Shown: in pieces, positions 1-9,100 of the stretch
Numbering within the stretch: position 1 is the stretch's first letter
Layout of the letters: each line of letters starts with the position of its first letter
DNA from: JAPLKX01 sp035530195
GTDB taxonomy: Bacteria > Hydrogenedentota > Hydrogenedentia > Hydrogenedentales > SLHB01
Direction of reading: 5' to 3'
DNA length: 22,752 bases
NCBI GenBank assembly: GCA_035530195.1
Contig: DATKVG010000090.1
Location: forward strand, 1 to 22,752
Translations under genes and position numbers: made by a program
Notes under the pieces: model-generated
Told to the model about the DNA's origin: nothing
Databases searched by the model: none
Seen by the model: only the letters and a program-made list of their open reading frames with translations

Positions 1-48
1 CGCCTCCGGAGCCAGGTGTCGCGCGTTCAAATCGCGCCGAGCGCGCCA
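1..48 (+). tRNA. tRNA 3' fragment, probably tRNA-Arg(CCG), cut by the window edge
   Basis: The first 48 bases read as the anticodon loop to the 3' end of a tRNA. The T arm is a perfect 5-bp stem (GCGCG/CGCGC) around the loop TTCAAAT. It is followed by a 7-nt acceptor strand CGAGCGC, discriminator G and an encoded CCA at 46-48. A loop CTCCGGA near the start places anticodon CCG after T33, which gives Arg. Two anticodon-stem pairs fit, but base 1 would face a C, so the anticodon assignment is tentative. The 5' half lies outside the window. The integrase remnant just downstream fits this tRNA having served as an attachment site. Confidence 0.75.
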
Positions 49-84
49 TTTTAATCCTTGCCGAATCAGGGACTTACCTGATAC

Positions 85-98
85 CTACCACGTGGTAG
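85..98. repeat. Perfect 14-bp palindrome between tRNA and integrase remnant
   Basis: CTACCACGTGGTAG is a perfect inverted repeat without spacer. It lies between the tRNA 3' end and the integrase start. Its position suits a recombinase arm or excisionase site, or an operator for the integrase gene; nothing in the sequence decides between these. Confidence 0.55.
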
Positions 99-120
99 TG
101 CGGCCGTAACTCAGGAAAAA

Positions 121-139
121 TCGTGTAGTAACTACACGA
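121..139. repeat. Perfect 9+1+9 inverted repeat upstream of the integrase remnant
   Basis: TCGTGTAGT and ACTACACGA are exact reverse complements around a single A. The repeat ends 6 bases before the integrase ribosome binding site (GAGGAGG, 146-152). This is a typical operator position for a dimeric repressor, or an integrase/excisionase binding site left from the integrated element. Function is inferred. Confidence 0.5.
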
Positions 140-160
140 AAACTTGAGGAGGCCGTGAAA

Positions 161-391
161 ATGCCACGAAAGACACAACCAAAACTTCGCCTGCACAAAG
201 CCACTCAAACCGCCTACGTAGAATTAAACGGCCACCGTATTTACCTCTGTAAATCAGATCATCCCAACCGGCAACAGAAGTACTTTAGCATCTTGCCGAG
301 TGGGAACGAGCCGGACGCCGGCGCAGCCACGTCCGCTCTTGACACTACCTTCTCGTGGAGGGAACCACAGCCGTGCCCGAATCTCCTGTAA
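161..391 (+). pseudogene. Tyrosine recombinase/integrase, N-terminal remnant (frameshifted, truncated)
   Basis: The translation opens with MPRKTQPKLRLHKATQTAYV and continues with an ELNGHRIYL segment. This matches the conserved start of phage-type integrases common in Planctomycetes and relatives, where the next motif is typically LIAEW followed by Gly/Arg-rich sequence. Here the opening frame loses that motif at about 294. One frame over, 295-339 reads AEWERAGRRR before a TGA at 340-342, which indicates a single-base deletion. No core-binding or catalytic domain (R...HxxR...Y) follows, so the gene is dead and lacks most of its usual 350-450 residues. ATG at 161 has GAGGAGG 8 nt upstream; GTG at 155 is the alternative. 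The adjoining tRNA suggests a decayed integrative element. The open frame itself runs to 391. Confidence 0.65.
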
Positions 392-428
392 CTGCCAAGA
401 TGCCCCGTGGATTTGTTGAAATAGCGAC

Positions 429-453
429 GGCTGGCATGAGAAACATGCCGGCC
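429..453 (-). terminator. Terminator-like hairpin after the last operon gene
   Basis: GGCTGGCATG (429-438) and CATGCCGGCC (444-453) form a 10-bp stem with one G-T wobble around a 5-nt loop. It lies 26 bases past the stop of the 863-aa gene on the minus strand. Only a weak U-rich stretch follows, so it may act as a terminator or as an RNA 3'-end stabiliser. Confidence 0.45.
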
Positions 454-478
454 GCATTCGGATCGTTAACAGTCAATT

Positions 479-3070
479 CTACTTTGTGCTGTTGCGCGTT
501 CTCCTGGATACTCCGCCCAACGCTATCGCCGCCAGCGCCACCCCCAGTATCAGCAGGTCGCCGGTAATGCCGCGTACTGGTGGAACTACCGACGCCGCCG
601 CTGTCTCCGCGCGCGCCGTTCCATCACCCAGCCGCACCACTCCGCCGTGCCGTACGAGGAATCCGACGTACCGAATGCCCCGCGTCTCTAATGCAAGATA
701 GCTGTCCGGCTCCACCCAGTTCCGCACCTGATCCGCCGGATACCATCCCGCCTCTTCCGCATCCTGGTGGTAGTAGTAAAGCACAGCCGCTCCCGCCGAC
801 AGTCCCTCCGGCAACGGCAGCCATACCCGCCGCGGCGTCTCGAACGGCACCGCCGGCCCAATCACATAAGCCCGGCCAACGCCATTGGCGAGTTCCGGCG
901 CCAGGTCATACTCCTCAACGTGCACTCCAACACCCGCATTGGTTTGCGCATCCAAGTCCAAATCCGGCGACTCGAAATCGCTGTAGTCCGGCTGCCAGAT
1001 GTACTCCTCCTCCTTGCCAGCCGGCATCACATCATCGCTGACAATCGTAAATGAGTACACAACCGTCCCGACAGCCTCCCCGCCGGGCGTCTGCGCCCAA
1101 GCCGTGAAGGTCACTTCCGCCCCCACCGGCCACGACGACGTCGGGGCGTACACGATCCACCCATCTGTGTCGTTGATCGGAAGCCACGCTGTGGTCACCA
1201 CTTTGTTGCCGTCCCATTCGACCCAGCCCATCACGCTCTCTGGCTCGATGCCGCTCTCGTGGGACAGGCGCATCGCCAGCGTCGAGTTCCAATGAGCCGC
1301 CAGCGTGTCCGCCGTCGCCGGCTCGCCCGGCAGCACCCTTGCCCATACCAGGTTGACTTCCGATTTATCTTTGGCCCGGAAACCCTGGTCGGGATAGCCC
1401 TCGCCGCTCCGGTCGCACCCGTTCACGCTTTTCACCCAGTACCAATAATACACCGGCGTTTTGGTTTGCGCGCACGAAAAGCCCGCGGCGCCTTGCGGCT
1501 GCGCCGCCTGGGTATCCTCGTAAACCGTCGCCGACGTTGTCCCAATAAGCTGGGCGTCCGCAAAACTCTCCGAAGTCGACCGATACACCTCGTACGATGT
1601 TGCCGTGTCTACAGCCTCCCATGTGACTTCCACGCGGCGCGGTTCGCCCTCGGAGGCGACGACATTCGTCGGGCTGTCCGGCGGACAGTTGATCCCGAAA
1701 GGTGCGTCGCTCTCGTCGTGTACGGCGGGATAGTTGACGTCGAGGATCTGGATCTTGTAATTGTGGCTCGGCTCCATGTCCAACGGGATGGTCCATTCAT
1801 ACGCGCCGATATTGTGAGTCGTCTCTGCAATGGTTCTTAGTACGTTGCCGCCTTTCAAGAGTAGAATGGAAACGGAAGTGACCGCCTTGGGGGACTCAGA
1901 GCACCACGTGATCGTCTCCGTGATACCGCGATGCCAGACCTCCGCGCCGTTCGGCGTAATGACTTCGAGAGGCTCGCGCCCGCGTTGCGTTAGGGTCACT
2001 TGGGCTGGGCTGCCGTACGCGTTCTCTCCCACGACGCGCACGACGGCGGTCCGGTCCGCGGCGGCGTTGTTCGTAGAGAAACTGAGCCGGATGACGCCCG
2101 CGTTTACACCCACCACACCCGCACTGATAGAAGCCCAGTCGTCGCCTTCAACAAGCGAGGCGGCCCAGGTGAGCGTACTGAAGCCAGTGTTGGCCACCGT
2201 AAACTCCGCACTCGTTGCGTCGGCGTTCACGGTCTGCTCCGCCGGCAAGACATCGAGCCAAGGGTTGGTGTTCCCAACCTGCGTGACCGTAACCACGCCG
2301 GGGCTGCCCGGCACGTCCCCCGCGTCTACCACGATTGAACCAGACCGCGAGGAAGCCGCGGGATTGCGCTCAAAACTAACCTCAATCACCCCGGCATCGG
2401 TACCGCTGGTGCTCGACGTAATGGTCAGCCAGGTATCGGCCGCGTTGACCGAGGCCACCCAAGACAGGCTTGCACTGCCAGCGTTCGACACGGAAAAGGA
2501 TGTGGTGCCATCGAATGAGGTTACGGTCCGTGACGGCGGCACAACCGCCAAGGCCGGCAGTGGATCGCGGGAAAGGGTGATCATGCCGTTGGCCGCCGTA
2601 TGGTCCAGGGCGGTATCGCCGTCAAAAGCCGCAATCCCCGACTTCAGGATGGGGACGGCTGCCTCGATGACCTCGACGGTGTCGAGGCCGAGTTCGGCGA
2701 GATCATTGGAAACCTCGATTCCGAACCGCAGCAGGGACCCCTCATCCGGAGGAACCGAGTCCGTGACGGAATAGGCCAACGCCGTGTAGGTATTGGAGTT
2801 ATCCAGACGGTGGGAATCGAGGGTGAAGTTGTCCGTGAGCAGGTCGCCCATCGCCACGGATGAGACCGTCACCCCATTGGGCAGACTGAATTTGACGTTG
2901 ACGCCCAGGTAGTGATCGTCGGCCCCGGTCACATCCAGTTCCAGGAACGCGGTATCGCCAGGCATCACGCTGACTGGGCGGAAAGACAATTGGGGCGCCG
3001 CGGCAGCGGTCAATGCAATCGCCACGTACAGCGCGACCGCGATACCCATCGCCTTTTCTTTCCGCGTCAT
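479..3070 (-). CDS. Secreted, C-terminally anchored multidomain protein: cohesin-like, BACON x2, FN3
   Basis: This 863-aa protein begins with a signal peptide (about 1-24, ending in an Ala-rich stretch). Residues about 26-170 resemble a cohesin fold: a beta-rich segment with a GDLL motif, Asn-rich strands, and a closing ANGMITL. Two BACON-type Ig domains follow (about 172-265 and 270-365), each with the W(V/A)AS and TVTQ/TLTQ ends of that family. Next come a segment starting ITPNGAEVW (Kre9/KNH-like), an FN3 domain (about 463-560), and a less clear beta region. The C-terminus (482-577) is TGDLL, a hydrophobic span and then RRTRN, which looks like a membrane anchor or sorting signal. It is the last gene of the operon, 46 nt after its neighbour, with AGAGGAAGAGGAAC upstream. 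The cohesin-like part may bind the dockerin-like segment of the operon's first gene. The domain calls come from motif reading. Confidence 0.8.
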   Translation of the reverse strand: MTRKEKAMGIAVALYVAIALTAAAAPQLSFRPVSVMPGDTAFLELDVTGADDHYLGVNVKFSLPNGVTVSSVAMGDLLTDNFTLDSHRLDNSNTYTALAYSVTDSVPPDEGSLLRFGIEVSNDLAELGLDTVEVIEAAVPILKSGIAAFDGDTALDHTAANGMITLSRDPLPALAVVPPSRTVTSFDGTTSFSVSNAGSASLSWVASVNAADTWLTITSSTSGTDAGVIEVSFERNPAASSRSGSIVVDAGDVPGSPGVVTVTQVGNTNPWLDVLPAEQTVNADATSAEFTVANTGFSTLTWAASLVEGDDWASISAGVVGVNAGVIRLSFSTNNAAADRTAVVRVVGENAYGSPAQVTLTQRGREPLEVITPNGAEVWHRGITETITWCSESPKAVTSVSILLLKGGNVLRTIAETTHNIGAYEWTIPLDMEPSHNYKIQILDVNYPAVHDESDAPFGINCPPDSPTNVVASEGEPRRVEVTWEAVDTATSYEVYRSTSESFADAQLIGTTSATVYEDTQAAQPQGAAGFSCAQTKTPVYYWYWVKSVNGCDRSGEGYPDQGFRAKDKSEVNLVWARVLPGEPATADTLAAHWNSTLAMRLSHESGIEPESVMGWVEWDGNKVVTTAWLPINDTDGWIVYAPTSSWPVGAEVTFTAWAQTPGGEAVGTVVYSFTIVSDDVMPAGKEEEYIWQPDYSDFESPDLDLDAQTNAGVGVHVEEYDLAPELANGVGRAYVIGPAVPFETPRRVWLPLPEGLSAGAAVLYYYHQDAEEAGWYPADQVRNWVEPDSYLALETRGIRYVGFLVRHGGVVRLGDGTARAETAAASVVPPVRGITGDLLILGVALAAIALGGVSRRTRNSTK

Positions 3071-3116
3071 CGTCTTGTTCCTCTTCCTCTGCCTGGCTGA
3101 CAGCCTTTCAAGGCAT

Positions 3117-4025
3117 TTACCATTTAATGATGTACTTCACGACCGACGATGGCTGTATGTTTGGGTGGGCTCTGCTGGACCCGGACGGGTCGGTCGTCTC
3201 GGTGGAAGTTCCTTTTTTGGCGGCGGCGCCCCTCGTAGTATCGAGGCCCGCGCTCCCCTGCGAAATGTACCTCTTGTCATAATAAGTATGGTTGTGGCTC
3301 GGGAGATGTGAGGAGTTCAAAGAGACCTTCTGTTCACCTCGGGTCGCCGCGAGCCCGTACCCGGAAGTGATGCCCACGGGAATCATACCGCCGAGGTTGG
3401 GCACGTTGAAATTGGCGCCGCTGCTGCCCCAGGTGGTACCGATGGCCGCGAACAGGGCCGGATAGTCGGCCTGCGCGTAGGACGTGCCGTTGCAGGGCAA
3501 CCACCCATAGGGAACCGAACTGCCGGCAAAGGGCATCACGGTGCCGGGCGGGACGCCATGAACCGCAGTGAATGCGTTCTGCGCGCTGAACGCGTGTGGC
3601 GTCGAGGAGAACTGCTGCCGAATCCGGATTGCCGGGTCAGTATCAACACGCAACTGGAGATAAACCGCGTTCAATTTGAATACCTCAGCCATCACGCCGG
3701 CGTCGTGCGGAACGCCTGTGATCTCGGCCCCGGCCCCTAAAAGAACGCTGAACTTCCCCCGCGCAACCTGAACGTTCTGGTGGCTTTCGCCCCACAGGGC
3801 ATCGGCGCTGCCCGACGACACGGGATAGAGACGGAACTCAAAATCGTAAGTGCCGGTCACGTCCGTCGAACCGTCCTCGAGATAGATAAGCCCCTGATAG
3901 TTGACAAGTTCCGGCACCGGCAGCGGCTGGGCGCCGGCCGGCAGGGCCAATGCGACAACCGCGGTAAATACGACCACGCACAGCCGTAGCCGCCTGACTC
4001 CGGTTCGTGTCCCACCGGCTCTCAT
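3117..4025 (-). CDS. Secreted phage tail collar-domain protein (paralog 1)
   Basis: The 302-aa product starts with a basic n-region and a hydrophobic signal peptide ending near AGA (about residue 31). Residues about 39-155 form the widespread module that opens VNYQG, continues with EFRLY, LWGESH and FSVLLG, and ends in the SSTPHAFSA version of the usual SVPYAL motif. Then comes a phage tail collar domain (about 157-225): GTVMPFAGS, GWLPCNG, YPALFAAIG and FNVPNLGG are its signature pieces. The tail ends HPNIQPSSVVKYIIKW, also typical of collar/Mdp-type proteins. In phages this domain sits at fibre-baseplate junctions; a signal peptide instead points to export. ATG at 4025 is chosen over an upstream in-frame start (4082) because GAGGTGAG lies 4 nt before it and the signal peptide begins there. 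Confidence 0.85.
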   Translation of the reverse strand: MRAGGTRTGVRRLRLCVVVFTAVVALALPAGAQPLPVPELVNYQGLIYLEDGSTDVTGTYDFEFRLYPVSSGSADALWGESHQNVQVARGKFSVLLGAGAEITGVPHDAGVMAEVFKLNAVYLQLRVDTDPAIRIRQQFSSTPHAFSAQNAFTAVHGVPPGTVMPFAGSSVPYGWLPCNGTSYAQADYPALFAAIGTTWGSSGANFNVPNLGGMIPVGITSGYGLAATRGEQKVSLNSSHLPSHNHTYYDKRYISQGSAGLDTTRGAAAKKGTSTETTDPSGSSRAHPNIQPSSVVKYIIKW

Positions 4026-4086
4026 GGTTCTCACCTCGCGAAGTCCTGTTTGAGGCCGACCATCGAACATTTCCATCTCCACAGAC

Positions 4087-5100
4087 TCACAGTTTGATCA
4101 TGAAATTGATATAGGTAGAGGGCTGCACGTTGTTGTGCGGTTGGCCCAGTCCCGTGTTGCCAGTCGTGTCCTGCGGCAAATCGGTCGGATGCGCCGCATG
4201 CTTGACAAGCCCCCATTGGACCAAATTGGCGCCGGGGAAATCTATGTAGCGGTCCCAGTACTCATGCATATGCTCGGGCATCTGTTCGATATTCACCGTG
4301 GCCGTGTCGTTGCCCACGGCCGTATTTACGGCGCGTGCCGTCAGCCCGGCCTTTTTGCCGAATCCCGTGTCCGTGTTTGCATCAATGCCGGTGCCGGATC
4401 CGATGGGTGTCCGCCCCCTAAAGTTGGGCAGGTAGAAGCTCGTCGCGCCCGTCCCGCCCCAAGCCGTTCCGATTACGTCATACAGCGCCGCATACTCCGG
4501 GTTTGTCGTCGCGTTCAACTGTTGCCCGGTGCAGAAAATCCAGCCGGGGGGAGGGCTCGGCCCCGCAAACATCATGATCGTGCCCACGGGCGCACCGTGT
4601 ATGGCCGTCGAAACATGCGTAGCCGTCAGCGCGTAGGGAACGGAAGAGATCTTCTGCCGGGAGGTCATTTCCGCGTCGAGACCTACCTTGATGCCCAGCC
4701 AGCGCGGCGAATTCTTGAAGACATCGGCCAGGGCCTCCTTGGGGACTCCATCAATCGGGTCCCCTCCCCCCAGAAACACGTTGAAAACTCCATTAAAAAT
4801 GGGGACGTCCTCATGGATTTCACCCCAGACCGCGCTGGCCACATCATCGGTTTCGTTGGCGTACAGGCGAAACTCGATGTCCGACGCGCCGGTCACCGGC
4901 GTTACACCGTCGCTGGCGAGAAGGAGCGTGCCTTGATAGCTCACGAAGTCCGGGGGGCGCTGGATCGGTTGTGCCTCGACGCAGACCTGCGTGGAACAAG
5001 CCAAGACAACCAGGACGGCAAGGAAGCCGCGTAGGCGCGCCCTCGAAACATAACGCGCGGCCACCGAGTGCACCCGTTTCGTCTCGTCCCGCGTTCTCAT
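4087..5100 (-). CDS. Secreted phage tail collar-domain protein (paralog 2)
   Basis: This 337-aa protein has the same plan as its two neighbours. After a long basic n-region comes a signal peptide core (FLAVLVVLAC, about 27-36). The VNYQG-like module follows (here FVSYQGTLL, EFRLY, WGEIHEDV, FNVFLGGG), ending in SSVPYAL. The collar domain carries GTIMMFAGPSPPPGWIFC, YAALYDVIGTAW, FYLPNFRG and a C-terminal HNNVQPSTYINFMIKL. The start is uncertain. ATG 5100 directly precedes the signal-like region but has only a weak Shine-Dalgarno sequence. ATG at 5133 or 5142, or a TTG at 5151 overlapping the previous stop by 4 nt, are alternatives. It is 61 nt upstream of paralog 1. Its role is probably fibre-like binding or trimerisation at the cell surface, inferred from the collar family. 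Confidence 0.82.
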   Translation of the reverse strand: MRTRDETKRVHSVAARYVSRARLRGFLAVLVVLACSTQVCVEAQPIQRPPDFVSYQGTLLLASDGVTPVTGASDIEFRLYANETDDVASAVWGEIHEDVPIFNGVFNVFLGGGDPIDGVPKEALADVFKNSPRWLGIKVGLDAEMTSRQKISSVPYALTATHVSTAIHGAPVGTIMMFAGPSPPPGWIFCTGQQLNATTNPEYAALYDVIGTAWGGTGATSFYLPNFRGRTPIGSGTGIDANTDTGFGKKAGLTARAVNTAVGNDTATVNIEQMPEHMHEYWDRYIDFPGANLVQWGLVKHAAHPTDLPQDTTGNTGLGQPHNNVQPSTYINFMIKL

Positions 5101-5147
5101 TTTGTCGCTCACATCCCTATCTTCTGCATGCATCGGCTGCATCCACT

Positions 5148-6140
5148 TCAATACTTGATGATGAAGGCCACTACCCGCGACGGCTGCATGTTCGCGTGCG
5201 CCTTCGTGGCGTGTGGGAAAAACCCTTCGGCCTTGCCGCCTGTGTATCCCGTCGGGCGCCAGTCACCATCGTAATCCTCCTCCCTGGGCAAGTGCCAATA
5301 GTAAGGCTGTGGAAGACCAATCTGTCCGCTCACTCTCACTGCGCCTATCGAGTAGGTGTCCACAAAGGTGTGGTCATGGGAACCCATCTCGTAGTCATCC
5401 AACGCGTGCTCCTCTTCACCCAGGCGATCGCCGAGGGAGTGAGACGCATTCTCGCCCATCAGGGCGCGTCCACCAAAGTTGGGCAGGTTGAACTTGCCGG
5501 CGCCCGAGCTGCCCCAGGCTGTGCCGATCGCGTTCCACAGGGCCTTGTACTTGCCCGAATCCTCCGTCACGTCCAATTCCCGTCCATCGCACGGAAGCCA
5601 GCCCGAATCGACCGGAATGTCCGCTTCGGGTGCTCCCCAGATGGCAATCGTGCCCGCGGGCACACCATGGAGCGCGTTGACGGCCGTGTTGGCCGTCAAT
5701 GCATACGGCACGGAGGTCAACTGTTGCCGTTCGCCCCGCTCGTCCGCCTCGCCTTGGACCTGCAAGCCGAGCCAGAGGGCTGCCTGGGTGAAGACGGAAT
5801 CGAGGGAATCGTGTGGCAACCCGGTCACACTCCCGCCGCTGCCGAGCAAGACGTTGAAAATACCTTTGAACAACTCTTGCGCGGTATGCGTCTCGGCCCA
5901 GACCGCGGCGGTCTTGTCATCCCCCTTGTTCATATACAATCGAAATTCGAGGTCGACCGGGCCGGTTTCCGCCGTCTTCCCGTCGGTCTTGTGCAGGGTG
6001 CCCTGGTAGTTCACCGTCGAGGGCACGGGCCCCTGTTGCGCCTGGGCGACGCAGAGAAACGCCGCCGCGGCCAAAACAGCCGCACCGATTGTCCAGTGTC
6101 TGATTCCCGGTCTACGTCCCATTGTCGGTCTCGATCGCAT
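5148..6140 (-). CDS. Secreted phage tail collar-domain protein (paralog 3)
   Basis: The 330-aa product has a signal peptide (hydrophobic AAVLAAAAFLCVAQAQ, about 20-35). It then has the VNYQG module (VNYQGTLHK, LEFRLY, VWAETH, FNVLLGSGG, TSVPYAL), here with an acidic ERGERQQ insert. The collar domain (about 163-235) shows GTIAIWG, GWLPCDG, KYKALWNAIGTAWGSSGA, FNLPNFGG and a terminal HANMQPSRVVAFIIKY. It is the first of three tandem collar genes and the most divergent after the collar, with an aromatic and acidic stretch (QPYYWHLPREEDYDGDW). ATG at 6140 has AGAAGAG 8 nt upstream and overlaps the previous gene by 29 nt; ATG at 6122 would overlap by 11 nt. Either way it is translationally coupled to the 1714-aa gene. 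Confidence 0.85.
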   Translation of the reverse strand: MRSRPTMGRRPGIRHWTIGAAVLAAAAFLCVAQAQQGPVPSTVNYQGTLHKTDGKTAETGPVDLEFRLYMNKGDDKTAAVWAETHTAQELFKGIFNVLLGSGGSVTGLPHDSLDSVFTQAALWLGLQVQGEADERGERQQLTSVPYALTANTAVNALHGVPAGTIAIWGAPEADIPVDSGWLPCDGRELDVTEDSGKYKALWNAIGTAWGSSGAGKFNLPNFGGRALMGENASHSLGDRLGEEEHALDDYEMGSHDHTFVDTYSIGAVRVSGQIGLPQPYYWHLPREEDYDGDWRPTGYTGGKAEGFFPHATKAHANMQPSRVVAFIIKY

Positions 6141-9100
6141 TGGTTTCGCTCTTCTTCAGCGGGGGTCTCTCTTTGTTCACATGATAGAACAATATCTCGA
6201 TATCATCAATCTGGTCAATGTTGATTACAGGCACCCCATTCTGATGTGTGTAAATCCGAAAACGCCATCCATCGCTCGCCACACTACGTTCGCAGAAAAC
6301 GTCAATCTGGCTGACGGTATCGGGTATCTCAAAACGTGAAATATCGATTAGATTGAGTGCAATCTCAGTCGTCTGCTCGTCACTGGAACGCCATGCCGCG
6401 GAAACGGGCGGATCACCGCCGGGCTGGCCGCTGTCGAAGAACCAGAACTTGGTCGGCCACACGGTAAACTCATCGAGTATCCGGGAGGGATTCTCCGGAT
6501 CCACCGTGCCGACGCGGGCATTGCGGACGTAGCTGCCGCCCGAATAAGTCAGTGTCCCGCCCACCCGCGAAACAGGCGCACCCGTGAAATCACCGAGCAA
6601 GTTGACCTTCATCCACACGATCTTGTCGAGGTATTGCCCTCTGGAGAGTACGACCTCTGGATTATCGGCATCACGCCGCGGCCCGCGGAAGAAAGTGAGG
6701 TCATTATCCTTGAACGTGCTGAAAGGAATGTCGATGACCCCCGTATCGGGATCCAACACGTCTTCGAGGCGCGCTCTGAAAACTTCGGTAGCTGTTGCGC
6801 CGTAGCCCGTGCGTGGGTGCGAATAAACCTTCATCTCCTCCCCATTGCTGTCGTAGACCGGCGTGACTCCGTAGAAGTCCTTCTTGAAGGAGAACCAATC
6901 GAATCGGTCATCGCCCCGGGAACTCCCCTGCAAGAGCCCGTCGTAGTCGCGCACGGCGGCGACCAGCAGAACGAGGTCACGCGCGGTCCGGGCCCGGAAG
7001 ATCGAATCCACGGACCAGTCTCCCGTCGGGCTGCTGTAGACGAACGGCGTGTTCCACTTGTACTCGAGCGCGCGGATCGTGTAGAAAACCCACTTCTGAG
7101 CGACCTTGAATGTGGACTCGGCCTCGAGCATGGACAAGCGCAGGCGCAGGCGGTGGACCGGATTCGCGAAGGAGCGGCCAAGGAGGGCCGCGTTGTTCTC
7201 GCGCATACGATCTTCCCGGTAGTGCCACTCGTCGATGTTCGCCTGGCGCTTGCCGATTTCCTGCACCAACGCCAGCACGAGGTCCGTGGATTGCATCCCC
7301 ACCAAGTTGGCCTCGCCGAACAGGTTCTTTACGAGCGCCTGGCTGTTGACATCGAGTATCTGATCTTCCCTCTGGCGAATGTCGGCATTCTCGGAGGCGG
7401 CCAGCAGCGCCTTGCCCGCCTCGGCGGCGCCCTTCGCGAGTTCCGCCGCGGCCTGAAAGACCCCATTAACAACACGAGCACCAACATTAAATCCCGCCGA
7501 CGTGACGAGGTCTGCGGTGCCCCCGGCAAGTCCTTCGACGATATTGTCAGCAAGAACCTGGGCGCCGTTGATTACGCCGATAGCCGCTTCGATGCCCGCC
7601 ACTCCCCTCCCGTAGACCACCTGGAGGTTGGCGATCTCGGCGTTGATCTGTTGTTCCTGGGCGCGCCGCCACAACTCGGTATTGATGTCGTCCAAAATCT
7701 TCTGCAACTGGGCCTCGTTGAGTTTGAGCTGCTCTCGCGCGCGGTCGATACTCCGATCAATCTGCCAGAGGTCGCCCCCATAATTGGCGCTCGGGTTGTA
7801 ATAGTGCTCGGCATCGTCGGGGTTATCCACGTCGTTCCCCGGGTCTACACCAACCACGTCATACATCCATTTCCGGTGGTCGAGGTTCTGGGTGCGTAGC
7901 TCCTCCGCAAGCGTGTCCTGCGTTTCCACGAAGTTCCCGTACTCGTCTCGCGCCGCAATGTATTTGTCGTAGGCGATACCCAAGGGCGACGTCGGCACTG
8001 CCGTGCTGTGTTCGTCGTCATACATGTATAGGAGCAATTTGTCGAAGGAATCGAAGAGCGTGGGGTCCTGTCCCTGGAACGTCTGCACCAAGAACAGGAA
8101 ATTCTCGCGGAACCCGAGGATGTTTGAGTCTCCGTCCAGGAAGTCCTTGACAGTGGCCAATTCCTCGATGGCCTGTTGCCAACCCGAGAACGTAGCGACC
8201 AGTTCCGAACTTTGCGGAACGCGGTCGCGCCAATCGGGAATGAGGTCGGCGATATCTTTGATGGCGACCGAGTGCCTCGATACGGTCTCCCCAATGAGCG
8301 CGTATGCCCGCTCGACATCGCCGGGCAAACGGCGCAGGGCGTAGCGCCTGGCCAACTCCTTGTTGACTTGAGCGTCGTCGCGCATCACGTCGAACAGCAG
8401 GATGAGGTCCTTGAATCCCCCGGTCAGAACCTGAGTGTTCTCCGCGCCGCGCTGAAAAACCTGTACGGCCAACAGGTTCTGGCCCCCGATGGCATCAGGC
8501 GCTTGAATGAGAATCTCGCCGGTCCGGCCGTGAAGGCTCGTGTTCTCGTCGTACGAGTAGAGGATCTCGCCATCGTTCGTGCCGGACTCGCCCGCCACGA
8601 TCTTTAGCCAGTGGCCGCCCTTCGACACCTGGCTCGTCCACGACACGTCCCCGCTTCCCACACGAATAACATCAAATCCTTCCCCGCTCGAGACCTCGCC
8701 GCTTTCGTTACCGGCATAACGCTGAATGGGATTCACCACCAATCCGACGTCCGAGGCGCCATCCTGCACGACCGTCACGACGCAAGATTGATCGCCCGTT
8801 TGCGACGCTCGAACGGTCACGTAGCCGCTACGGACACTCGGCGAGGTATTCTCGGCGATATCGAGTTGGACCGGGCCGGGGCCGATGGGCTGGACAGACA
8901 CCCAGGGAACGGTTGCCGTCGCCGTTACCTCGCCTACACTCGCCACATCGTTGATGGTGAAGTTTCGCGTGATTGCCGCGCTGCCCACGGTAATCAAGTC
9001 AGGATACACGCTCAACAAAGGAACAGACATCGTTTTGGCGGTGGTCGTGGTATGGCCGCCCGTGTGCAACGTGACGATCGTCATCTCGGAGGCCACGTTT

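Noticed and set aside
3117..6140. Collar genes as part of a prophage
   Set aside because: All three have signal peptides and the surrounding genes are secreted proteins; no capsid, terminase, tube, sheath or lysis gene is present.
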